A program made the translations under genes and the position numbers. A stretch of 64,000 bases of DNA. It comes from a virus. The notes beneath the pieces were generated by a model. That model saw nothing but the letters and a program-made list of their open reading frames with translations, did no database searches and had not been told where the DNA came from. Shown piece after piece: positions 6,925 to 14,996 of the stretch (positions are counted from its first letter, which is position 1; the number at the start of each line of letters is the position of its first letter). Where the stretch lies: positions 1 to 64,000 of IMG/VR virus record IMGVR_UViG_3300036944_000990. One strand, 5' to 3'.

Positions 6925-8309
6925 TTAAAACCCTCCGGACTGTACTCCCCTTTAGCCATGCGCAGGATGTCGAAGGTCGACAGGAACTTACGTGGATTCG
7001 AAGCTTCGTCCTCCTTGTAGATCCAGTAGCCCCGACTGTTCAGGATCTTCTTCCAGTCGTAACCTTGCTCTTTGATCTTGGCGTACAGCTCAGCCGGTGC
7101 CATCATGTAGTCAATGGTTTGGCTGAACCCGAGAACATCCATCTGGCAGAGTTCGGAGGTGATTTCTGCAGCCCGCTTTTGTTCGTAGGTTTCCACCAAC
7201 TTACTGCGCACGGTGGTACGTTGCATCACCACTTCGGGGTTGATGTCGAAGTAGTAAGCGCGGTCGTGACCACCCAGACCAAACTTGTAGAACTTGCAGT
7301 AGTTGAATTCGGACAACGACGCCAGCAGACCATCACGCTGCGAATAGATCACTTCGAACGGCATCCCTGTAGGGCCAGACTTGGCCCGCAGGTTCTGCAA
7401 CGTCAGCAGGTTGAGGTCGGTATCCCCCTTGAGGTTGTCATCAGAGTTCTCCGGGTACTCGGGTCCCTTGGTGGTGGCGTTCTGTAGTACCGAAACGCTA
7501 TGGCAGTACCAGAGGTTGTTGGTGAGGAAGGTGAACTTCTCCGGAACGTTTTTGAAGACGTTCTTACCTTTAAGGAAGGCCAACTTCTTCGGGTCCGGGG
7601 CGTACGGGTCGAGTTGATGTTTGTCACCCACGTGAGCTGTGGTGATCACGAAGTTCGAGGCACCAGCTGTCATGTTCGGCAACTGCATCAACATCTGCGT
7701 CTTGGCCGCCGCAGAGCGCAGAGCGTCGGTGTTGGCACCAGAGTCACCGATCTGGTTCTTGTCGTAGATACCTTCGACCGAGTCGGTGATGAACATACTG
7801 AGCGAATCGATCTCGAACAGGTGAGCCATCAGCGTTTGGATGTTGTTACCCTTGTTGTCCACGAACGGCAGTGTCCGAGTCATGGACTTCGTTTCTTTAC
7901 GCTTGGCGTTAGAGAAGTCGCGGAAACGATCGAACCACTTGTTACCCGAGATCATGGTCGAGTCGGTGAGGATCAGCTTACGCAGGTCCACCAAATCCAA
8001 CCCTTGAAGTTCGGGGAACGTAGAGGCGAGGTGATACAGACGCTCCAACATCAGCGACACTTCGGTGTCGTAGAAGTTAGCAGGACTGCCGTAGCGCGCC
8101 AAGGCGCAAAGCATCATGTAGTGTGCAACAAGGGATTTACCCATGTTACCGCGACCCCCAATCCCGGTAAACGGAGCAAGACCACCGTTAAGGATCATCT
8201 CACCGTTTTTACCTTCGTAGTATCGGCCGGTGGGGATGTCCATCAGACAGCCGAGGTTGAGGAAAGGGCGCAGACGTGGCGCTTGGTCAAAATAGTCAGA
8301 AAGTTCCAT
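6921..8309 (-). CDS. RecA-like recombinase / RecA-fold ATPase
   Basis: A 462-residue protein with Walker A GGRGNMGKS (residues 51-59), a likely catalytic Glu in YDTEVS (about 83), and a Walker B strand SMFITDSVEG (Asp 176). After it comes a segment containing NFVITTAHVGDKHQL, like the sensor region of RecA-fold enzymes. This arrangement fits UvsX/RecA/RadA-type DNA recombinases, which coat single-stranded DNA and pair it with homologous duplex. Context supports recombination: RNase H, SbcC-like and RuvC-like genes are in the same window. The exact subfamily cannot be set by eye; a DnaB- or KaiC-like ATPase is the alternative. Confidence 0.75.
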   Translation of the reverse strand: MELSDYFDQAPRLRPFLNLGCLMDIPTGRYYEGKNGEMILNGGLAPFTGIGGRGNMGKSLVAHYMMLCALARYGSPANFYDTEVSLMLERLYHLASTFPELQGLDLVDLRKLILTDSTMISGNKWFDRFRDFSNAKRKETKSMTRTLPFVDNKGNNIQTLMAHLFEIDSLSMFITDSVEGIYDKNQIGDSGANTDALRSAAAKTQMLMQLPNMTAGASNFVITTAHVGDKHQLDPYAPDPKKLAFLKGKNVFKNVPEKFTFLTNNLWYCHSVSVLQNATTKGPEYPENSDDNLKGDTDLNLLTLQNLRAKSGPTGMPFEVIYSQRDGLLASLSEFNYCKFYKFGLGGHDRAYYFDINPEVVMQRTTVRSKLVETYEQKRAAEITSELCQMDVLGFSQTIDYMMAPAELYAKIKEQGYDWKKILNSRGYWIYKEDEASNPRKFLSTFDILRMAKGEYSPEGFK

Positions 8310-8421
8310 TCAAAATACTCGCTTGAACCGTGTTGGGTCGTGTTAAGTGTTGTTACTCACATTGATATCCGAAAGATGTTTATTTTTATGACCCCACCTT
8401 CCCTATCACCTTGAGGTAGTT

Positions 8422-9237
8422 ATGGACTTTACCATTTCATTGGAACAACAGGCGTCTCTGTTGTCGATGGAGGCATTCAACGTCAAAGCGTCGATGCAAG
8501 CCGTCACTCGTGTTTTCCCTTCGTTTGCCCGTAACGTTCAGGACAAACTGAAAACCTTTCTGGCCACCGAACCTCCGATGATCCCGGCAGTAAAGCCCTT
8601 GAGCATGGCCAAACTCAAGAGCATCAATTTCGCCGCTCATCGCAAGACCCAAGTCTATGGACCTTTGGGACTGAAGGTCACTTACGGTGAGTACCTCCAC
8701 GCCCTCGATGCATCGATTGATGTGGTGACCCAACTCCAAGAAAAGCAGGTGGGTGCGCTCACTCAATTTGCTAACGGCTTGTTGGCAGAACCAGGTCGCT
8801 TCAATAGCGCCCGTTCCGATAAGCCAGTCCTGCCGTTTGGGGAAGACACTATCGTTGAGTGCCGCAAGAAGATCGACAAGTGCGTGGATCGTGCCAGCAC
8901 CCAATCGATTCACGAATACGGCAAGCTGTTTCGCAACAACACCGAAGTACACATCACCACGGAACAGGTCAACGGTATGATCGACCGCTACCTGCGCGTT
9001 AACCGTGAAGAGCTGATTCAATCGGTGGCTGATTGCGTGGACGTACTGGAACGCATGGCTGATCGCCTGGAACACGACGATAGCTTCAAGCCTAACGGTG
9101 CAACGCTGTCTGCACTGACTCAAGGCATCCTCACCACCGCTAAACTGGTTGAGTTCTTTTCGGTCACAGGCTTCCTGCTTGCAGAAGTCGCCGGTTGTGT
9201 ACAAGAGACCAATAAAGGCGTTGAGCGCTTGGCGTAA
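8422..9237 (+). CDS. Hypothetical helical (virion-like) protein, 271 aa
   Basis: ATG at 8422 follows GAGG at six bases. The protein is almost entirely helical, with no membrane segments, and begins MDFTISLEQQASLLSMEAFN. Its plain helical make-up and codon use (many CTG, GGT) resemble the structural genes nearby, so a virion or internal head protein is possible. It stands alone on the plus strand between two minus-strand groups, starting in a 112-base divergent gap and ending at the hairpin at 9240-9294. Confidence 0.65.
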   Translation: MDFTISLEQQASLLSMEAFNVKASMQAVTRVFPSFARNVQDKLKTFLATEPPMIPAVKPLSMAKLKSINFAAHRKTQVYGPLGLKVTYGEYLHALDASIDVVTQLQEKQVGALTQFANGLLAEPGRFNSARSDKPVLPFGEDTIVECRKKIDKCVDRASTQSIHEYGKLFRNNTEVHITTEQVNGMIDRYLRVNREELIQSVADCVDVLERMADRLEHDDSFKPNGATLSALTQGILTTAKLVEFFSVTGFLLAEVAGCVQETNKGVERLA

Positions 9238-9239
9238 CG

Positions 9240-9294
9240 GGCATAAACACCTGACTACCCCATCCCATCCAGGGAGGGGTAGTCAGCCTATGCC
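9240..9294. terminator. Long hairpin with GGCATA/TATGCC arms
   Basis: CTGACTACCCC pairs with GGGGTAGTCAG inside GGCATA and TATGCC half-sites, between converging genes. Member of the dispersed hairpin family with a larger loop. Confidence 0.65.
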
Positions 9295-9301
9295 GCTTAT
9301 A

Positions 9302-9709
9302 TCAAGCCGCTTGTAGGCGCGTGTGGTTAACCACGCCGCGAATGTCGTCGACCATGACCTCGTCGGTATCGTAACGCAACCATTGAGGGATATTGGCCAC
9401 CAGCTTGTCGTAGGTACTTTCAGATGCAGTGTTGAGATCCACGCCCTCCAACTCAATACCCTCCCAAATCCGTTTGGACACCATCGCTGGAAATTCCAGC
9501 GCCTCAGGGCATGAAGCCAGACCCAGCGTAGCATTCAGACGCTCCAACTCATCCGGCGTTATCGCTTTGAGATGACGCATCCCCGAGAACACACCGACCA
9601 ACAACATCAGCTTCTTCCCGTAGCGCGGCAACCCGAAACGAAGAATCACGCCGAGTAGCCGGCGATTGCAGCGCTCGAGCTTCTCCGTTGCAGTTCCGAT
9701 CAGGTTCAT
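9302..9709 (-). CDS. Hypothetical protein, 135 aa
   Basis: ATG at 9709 follows AAGTAGG; it sits 12 bases after the RNase H gene, so both are likely cotranscribed. The protein begins MNLIGTATEKLERCNRR and has a weakly hydrophobic GKKLMLLVGVFSGM stretch that is too short for a sure membrane helix. No family recognised. Confidence 0.6.
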   Translation of the reverse strand: MNLIGTATEKLERCNRRLLGVILRFGLPRYGKKLMLLVGVFSGMRHLKAITPDELERLNATLGLASCPEALEFPAMVSKRIWEGIELEGVDLNTASESTYDKLVANIPQWLRYDTDEVMVDDIRGVVNHTRLQAA

Positions 9710-9721
9710 GTATAGACCTAC

Positions 9722-11410
9722 TTAACCAGGTAGTAGACAAATGTTTGAATAAACACTCGCCCAGATGCCTGCGTCATCCACTGTTTCAATCACCACGCCA
9801 TACCGGAAGGCCTGATCGCTTTCACGCCAGGTGACCACCGTTACAGTCGGCGATTGTTCCGCAATCCCAGACATCAGGTTACGGATACCGACGTCCAACC
9901 CAAAGGTGATCGGGATTTTAAATTCCCCGCTCTTAACCCCCGTGTCGTACGCTGCAACAACGTCCATCTTTTTGACGGCATTGTTGATGCTCGGCAACAG
10001 TTTATTAACAGGCTTCTTGGCGGATTTATCCTCCGCGTAAAACATTGAGGTGATATCCGTCTTAACCAGCGGGATCGACTGCTCCAAATCCAAATGGTTT
10101 CGAAGCACCTCTTCGAGTGCAGAGAGGTTTTCAGCCAATCGGAACGCGGTCAACGGCGGACGCAGCTCACGGGTCAGTAACACATCGTTTGCCGTACAAA
10201 CGTCATTACGACCGAAGTTTGGAGTGTGAAGGAAGTTAGTACCGTTTTCCTGAATATCGGCGTAGTTCGTCGCACTCAGAATGTTGGACAACCGCCCCAC
10301 GATGACGTTGCTGAACTCACCCTTGTCCAGTTCGTCTTGGTAAGTGGTCAAACGTTCCAAAACAGGATCGCTTTCTTTGAAGTACAGTACCGCAAAACCT
10401 GCATCACTTACCTTCTTGCCAATGAATTCATCCTCAGTACCGTGGTCGCCCACGAAGTACACCACACGATCGTCGGGGGATTTGAGAGGGCCACCCACAT
10501 GCGTGTTGAAGTACCAGTACGGGTGATTCAAAAGCTTATTGTACGAAACTTTGTTCGTCCAATACCCTTTGGCTTCGGTGATCTTGTGTTCATTGATCTC
10601 CAAACCCTTTCGGCCAGCAATGATGCAGCGTGAGGCTTGGGCATCGACGAGAGTGTTACCAAAATCGCCAGCATGACCCTGCACCCACTCCAGCTGTACA
10701 TTGCACCCGTTTGCACGCAGTTGACGAGCGAGTTTCAATAGCTCGATCCACTCTTCCACGTTAGCCACAGGTTCACCGTCACGACGGCGCCAGCCTTGCG
10801 CTTCCCAGTTATCGCAGTACGTCAAACCCTTTATGACGTAGTTACTATCCGTCAACAACAACAGATCTTTTACACCGTGCGCTATAGCATACCGCAGCGC
10901 ATTCGTCGCTGCTGTCAATTCAGCGATGTTGTTGGTGCTGATTGGGATCAAACTACCGTAACCATCCAGGTATTTCACCGGTGTCACTACTTGGATTTTG
11001 TCGATGGTCATCTGGGTACGAGGGAAGAAAGAACCCAAGCCTTCCATCGACTTCAATTCTTCATAGGTCGTCTTGTCATCGACATACCCCATGTTGGTCA
11101 GTACTGCTTGACACCCAGAGCCTTGTTTGGGTACGTCCAAGGTATAGAGATATCCATGAACACCCCAACCACCGATACCCCGAGACGGCTTACATCCCCC
11201 ATCGCTATAAAAGACAGCGCCCAGATCACGACGCTCCATCGCCTCGATGGTTTTCTTGGCTACGTCGAGTGGGTTGATGGGTTTTGAGAGATCCTGTCCA
11301 CTCAGAGCTTCAGCCACGGTTGCTACAGCCGCCATGGCTTCAGGGGAAAGCTTGCCCTTGGTATGGGAACCAAACAATCCAGCATTTTTGATTTTAATAG
11401 TGTCAGTCAC
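9722..11410 (-). CDS. rnhA-like: Ribonuclease H with long C-terminal extension
   Basis: Start is a GTG at 11410 with AAGG upstream. Residues about 62-270 form an RNase HI domain with all catalytic acids visible: D70 in FYSDGGC, E164 in NNIAELTAA, D188 in LLTDSNYV and D256 in NTLVDAQAS, plus H246 in VQGHAGD. The enzyme cuts RNA in RNA-DNA hybrids, for example primers during phage replication. The first 60 residues and the last ~290 are not part of the usual 155-residue enzyme and match nothing I recognise. The RNase H call is firm. Confidence 0.9.
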   Translation of the reverse strand: MTDTIKIKNAGLFGSHTKGKLSPEAMAAVATVAEALSGQDLSKPINPLDVAKKTIEAMERRDLGAVFYSDGGCKPSRGIGGWGVHGYLYTLDVPKQGSGCQAVLTNMGYVDDKTTYEELKSMEGLGSFFPRTQMTIDKIQVVTPVKYLDGYGSLIPISTNNIAELTAATNALRYAIAHGVKDLLLLTDSNYVIKGLTYCDNWEAQGWRRRDGEPVANVEEWIELLKLARQLRANGCNVQLEWVQGHAGDFGNTLVDAQASRCIIAGRKGLEINEHKITEAKGYWTNKVSYNKLLNHPYWYFNTHVGGPLKSPDDRVVYFVGDHGTEDEFIGKKVSDAGFAVLYFKESDPVLERLTTYQDELDKGEFSNVIVGRLSNILSATNYADIQENGTNFLHTPNFGRNDVCTANDVLLTRELRPPLTAFRLAENLSALEEVLRNHLDLEQSIPLVKTDITSMFYAEDKSAKKPVNKLLPSINNAVKKMDVVAAYDTGVKSGEFKIPITFGLDVGIRNLMSGIAEQSPTVTVVTWRESDQAFRYGVVIETVDDAGIWASVYSNICLLPG

Positions 11411-11463
11411 AGTCTTGGCCTTTTAGTCCGGTCTACTACTTCATAGCGCTTTGCTATAAGCTT

Positions 11464-11895
11464 TTACTGGACCGGTTTAGGGTAACCTAACCGATCACGC
11501 AACATCTCGATAGTGAGTCTCATCTCACCCAGACGCTCTTCACGCAATTGGATGGTTTTATTGGCCTCAGCCAAATCAATCTCATACTGGTGGTTCTGTT
11601 GCTTAAGCTCAACCACCTCGATCCGAATGGCCGACAGCTCTTCGGTCAATTTTCGGTGATCGGCTTCCACCACCTCAAAACCTCGTTTAAGTTCACGAAT
11701 CTTTTCTTGGTTGGCCATAAGCGTATCCAAGTGATCCAGATTTAGCATGAACAAAACGATACACGCCAAGAACACACCCAGTACCGCTCGGTTGTGTATG
11801 ATGGCTTCACGAAAGTCTTTGTTCTTGATAAAGACTTCCTTCAAAAACGGTAACAGCTTAACCAGTAAGCCGAACAGCGCTACGATATTGGTCAC
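11464..11895 (-). CDS. Two-helix membrane protein with coiled coil
   Basis: The GTG at 11895 has a strong AAGGAG at six bases, so I prefer it over the upstream ATG at 11940, which has no ribosome site. The 143-residue protein has hydrophobic segments at about 3-20 and 37-53, then a long coiled coil (about 60-140) rich in Glu, Lys and Leu (IRELKRGFEVVEADHRKL). This layout suits an inner-membrane protein with a soluble rod. A lysis or membrane-remodelling role is possible, but it lies far from the lysis genes at 42-45 kb. Confidence 0.65.
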   Translation of the reverse strand: MTNIVALFGLLVKLLPFLKEVFIKNKDFREAIIHNRAVLGVFLACIVLFMLNLDHLDTLMANQEKIRELKRGFEVVEADHRKLTEELSAIRIEVVELKQQNHQYEIDLAEANKTIQLREERLGEMRLTIEMLRDRLGYPKPVQ

Positions 11896-11919
11896 AGACG
11901 GCTCCTTAAAAACTCGTAA

Positions 11920-11931
11920 TACTATAGACAG
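11920..11931 (+). promoter_or_regulatory. Candidate promoter motif TACTATAGACAG
   Basis: Lies about 40 bases before the plus-strand start at 11970, in a short divergent gap. It closely matches TTCTATAGTCAG before the gene at 30912. Confidence 0.35.
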
Positions 11932-11969
11932 CCCAGTCACGGAACTCCCAGATAATTGAGGTAAATTCC

Positions 11970-13424
11970 ATGTATATTCTCAAAGGCTTTATGGTGATTT
12001 CACCACTGGCCGACAACACGGTGAACGTGATCGCACCGCTGGGGGAACTTTCCACCCAAAGCTACACGTACGCCAAAGAAAAAGGTCAGTACACCAATCC
12101 CAGTTACAAAGACGTTGTGCTCACAACCTTCCGTAGTAAATCGGTGGAAGAGGAAACTGAGACCTTGGTGGTGGTACCCATCGTCCATCAAAACGCCGCG
12201 TTGCAGATCGGACAGTGGCTTTACACCAAAGCCGAACTGGGTGAGCTTAACAGCAATTACCAACGCTGTCAAGAACTACTTCAAGCGCAATTTGGCAACC
12301 TGGTCAGCAACATCAAAGTTGGCCAAATGCAAACTGACCGCACCCGTTGGCTACCCGAATGGGTCAGCTACACCCTCACCGGTAGCAACAACGAGGTTAA
12401 GTTCTGGTTCAGTGACGCGGCTTTCCAAGACCAGTACGACGAATACGAAATCGAATTCGTTCCTGCACTGGAACCTCTGGATAGTTTCTTCAACGATCCT
12501 CTCGTGGTTCAAGCGGCCTTGGCTGCACGCAGCATGACGGCGATCTTTAACCGGATCGAGGAAGTCAAGAACAAGCAACCTTATACCAGCTTGCTCAACC
12601 AGGAGTTCGAGTACCGTGGTGGTCCTATTGGTGAAAACCGACTGATGACCAATTGGACGGTGATGATTTGGGGTGTGGCGGGTAACAACCCGGACATCAT
12701 CAAAGAAGAGCTGGCCGAGTATATCCTTGGTAACACCAAACACACCGAAGAAGAATGGATCAAGATCTTTCCTGACATCTTCACCAACACGGAATTCATC
12801 CTAATGCCATTCTGGGATCAGTATGCTATTCCAAACCGCACCATCGTAACTGGCATGTACTCGCCGAGTACGCACCTGCTGTCAGCCCTGTCTCTGGCTT
12901 ACGCTGCTGTGAAAGGTAAGGGGTATTACCGGGAACACGTCCAGCAGAACCTGGTGCTGTCCTCGGTCTTGTACAAGTCGCTGGCCTTTGCTGCGGTAGG
13001 TGGACCCTACAACCGTGATGGCATTTATCGCCTTGACATGAAGTGGGAAGATTATCTGATCGTACCCACTACGTCGCCCGACTTTAACCGGATGGATATC
13101 AAAACGCAGGAATGGATCACGCTCTTTTACGAGATGTTGATCGTGGCTGAGAACGCCACACCTACGTCGAGCATTCCGCGCGGCATGAGTCGTGTAATCC
13201 GCAATGGGGTAATGTACATCGCAGCAAGCTTTGAACGCGTACTGTATTTGGTGCTGACGCGGTACACGGTTCAGGAGATTGAAACCTCCCCCGAACGTTT
13301 CCCGTGGGTGCCTGAACGTGGGTTGATTCTGACTGACTCGACTGACACGTTGTACATGATCGACCAAGAGGAAAACCTCTTGTCTCGGATGGTAGTGACG
13401 AACGATCCGTTGGCATTAACATAA
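11970..13424 (+). CDS. Probable virion structural protein, 484 aa
   Basis: ATG at 11970 follows GAGG. The protein is a mix of beta and helix with many aromatic residues (EFEYRGGPIGENRLMTNW), no signal peptide and no membrane helix. It heads the plus-strand block of structural and fibre-like genes and ends at a strong hairpin terminator. A baseplate or tail-sheath-associated role is possible from context; I do not recognise the family. Confidence 0.6.
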   Translation: MYILKGFMVISPLADNTVNVIAPLGELSTQSYTYAKEKGQYTNPSYKDVVLTTFRSKSVEEETETLVVVPIVHQNAALQIGQWLYTKAELGELNSNYQRCQELLQAQFGNLVSNIKVGQMQTDRTRWLPEWVSYTLTGSNNEVKFWFSDAAFQDQYDEYEIEFVPALEPLDSFFNDPLVVQAALAARSMTAIFNRIEEVKNKQPYTSLLNQEFEYRGGPIGENRLMTNWTVMIWGVAGNNPDIIKEELAEYILGNTKHTEEEWIKIFPDIFTNTEFILMPFWDQYAIPNRTIVTGMYSPSTHLLSALSLAYAAVKGKGYYREHVQQNLVLSSVLYKSLAFAAVGGPYNRDGIYRLDMKWEDYLIVPTTSPDFNRMDIKTQEWITLFYEMLIVAENATPTSSIPRGMSRVIRNGVMYIAASFERVLYLVLTRYTVQEIETSPERFPWVPERGLILTDSTDTLYMIDQEENLLSRMVVTNDPLALT

Positions 13425-13434
13425 AGCATTACAT

Positions 13435-13469
13435 CCCTCAGGGCCTTCGGGCCCTGAGGGGTGGTTTTA
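13435..13469 (+). terminator. Rho-independent terminator
   Basis: Perfect 11-bp stem CCCTCAGGGCC with a TTCG loop, followed by GTGGTTTTATG, directly after the gene ending at 13424. Confidence 0.8.
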
Positions 13470-13544
13470 TGTCCAGACTTCGAGGTATAACCCTCCGTAA
13501 TTCTATGAGAGAGGCCAAACTCTTATAACCACGAGGAACATGAC

Positions 13545-14912
13545 ATGTCTACCCTTCTCGATCAACAAACCGAGGTACACGTTCAGCTCGGTAACGGCGC
13601 ACCGGCATTTCTGCCTACTGCGATCGGTCAACACTACATCGACATCGCCAACCGCCGCGTTTACCAATCGGTAGGCATCAACTCTGTCGAAGACTGGTCG
13701 GTACCGCTGGCCAATATGGCTGACCTTGATGCTCTACCTAAGACCAAAGTCGACTTCGGTCTCGGTAACGTCGAAGACTACGGCGTTGCCAGCCAGTCTG
13801 AAGCCGAACTGGGTCAGGCCAATGACCGCTACATGACGCCTCTGCGTGTCACTCAGCTGCTCAATGCCCTGTTCATGCCGGTCCTCGACACCTTCATGGC
13901 TCGTCGCGACAACCCGCATCAGGTCACTGCTGAACAAGTCGGTGCACTGACTTCGGAAGCCACCCAACTGCTGTTGGATGAGAAACTGGCTGAAGGCGAC
14001 CTCGCCGGTTTGCTGCAAGCATTCTGGGCGGAAAAGGTCGGCAGTGCTCCGGAAACTCTGGATACCATCCAAGAGATCTCTGCTGCGCTGCAAAACAACC
14101 CGGACGTTATCACTGTCCTGCAACAGTTGGTCAATGACAACGCCGCTGCGATTGGTGCGTTGGAAACTCGTGTTGATGGTATCGATGCTGAGATCACCCA
14201 AACGCAAGCAGACTTCGCCGCTGGCGTGCAGGCCGTTAACGACCGCGTTGATGCTGAAGCCCTGGCTCGCAACACTGCTGACCAAGCGCTTGATGACAAG
14301 ATTGTTGAAGTCGACACGCGTCTGTCTGCCGGTAAGGTTGACGTAGGCGGTGACATCTCCACCAACACTGTCACTCAAGGTGAAGGTGAAGCGGCTCAAC
14401 AGGTTGCCCTGAGCGTTCTGATTGCTCAGCTTCAGGCGGGTATTTCTGAAGCAGGCGATGCCAGTGACCTCGAAGCACTACAGGCTGCATTCAATGCGTT
14501 TGTTGCGGCTAAAGCCACTGCCGCTGAAGTCATCGCCGGTCTGGATGATGAGAAATACACCACTGCCATGGCAGTTAAAGGTGCTATTGACCAAGCCGTC
14601 GCCGAATTGGTGGGTACTGCTCCTGAAGCACTGGATACCATCCAAGAGCTGGCTGAAGCGCTACAGAACAACCCTGATGTGATCGCTGGTCTGGTTGACC
14701 AGATCGCTACTAAGGAAACGCCTGAAGGCGCACAAGCTAAAGCCGATGCCGCTCTGGTTGAAGCCAAAGCCTACGCCGACACCACTGCAGCTTCCAGCGT
14801 TGAAGCCGCTCAGCTGTACAGCGACAGCACCACCCAAGCCCTGATCGACGAACTCAACCGCCTGGCTGCTGAGATCGAAGGGTCTGGTACCGAAGAAGTA
14901 CAGGCACAGTAA
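13545..14912 (+). CDS. Fibre-like virion protein with APETLDTI repeats
   Basis: The ATG follows GAGGA. After a globular start (1-60) comes one fibre motif (FGLGNVEDYGVA with a RYMTPLRV and a DNPHQVTAEQVG), then two copies of the phage fibre motif APExLDTIQEL/ISxALQNNPDVI near residues 165-190 and 355-380. These motifs are common in trimeric phage tail fibres. Much of the rest is Ala-rich heptad-like helix. It is paired with the next gene, which has the same motifs, so both probably form fibre or whisker structures on the virion. Codon use is strongly biased to CTG and GCT, as in the capsid gene, suggesting high expression. Confidence 0.7.
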   Translation: MSTLLDQQTEVHVQLGNGAPAFLPTAIGQHYIDIANRRVYQSVGINSVEDWSVPLANMADLDALPKTKVDFGLGNVEDYGVASQSEAELGQANDRYMTPLRVTQLLNALFMPVLDTFMARRDNPHQVTAEQVGALTSEATQLLLDEKLAEGDLAGLLQAFWAEKVGSAPETLDTIQEISAALQNNPDVITVLQQLVNDNAAAIGALETRVDGIDAEITQTQADFAAGVQAVNDRVDAEALARNTADQALDDKIVEVDTRLSAGKVDVGGDISTNTVTQGEGEAAQQVALSVLIAQLQAGISEAGDASDLEALQAAFNAFVAAKATAAEVIAGLDDEKYTTAMAVKGAIDQAVAELVGTAPEALDTIQELAEALQNNPDVIAGLVDQIATKETPEGAQAKADAALVEAKAYADTTAASSVEAAQLYSDSTTQALIDELNRLAAEIEGSGTEEVQAQ

Positions 14913-14940
14913 CACCTGTACTTAAGTGAGCACTCTTAAG

Positions 14941-14970
14941 ACCGTTCTTTTTAATCGGAACGGTTTGTTT
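14941..14970 (+). terminator. Rho-independent terminator
   Basis: Stem ACCGTTC / GAACGGT with an AT-rich ten-base loop, followed by TTGTTT, after the gene ending at 14912. Confidence 0.65.
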
Positions 14971-14996
14971 AATTCAGTCCATGGGGATGTAAAAAA

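Noticed and set aside
8437-9204. 255-codon minus-strand frame opposite the gene at 8422
   Set aside because: No ribosome site, and the plus-strand frame has one plus divergent-promoter context.
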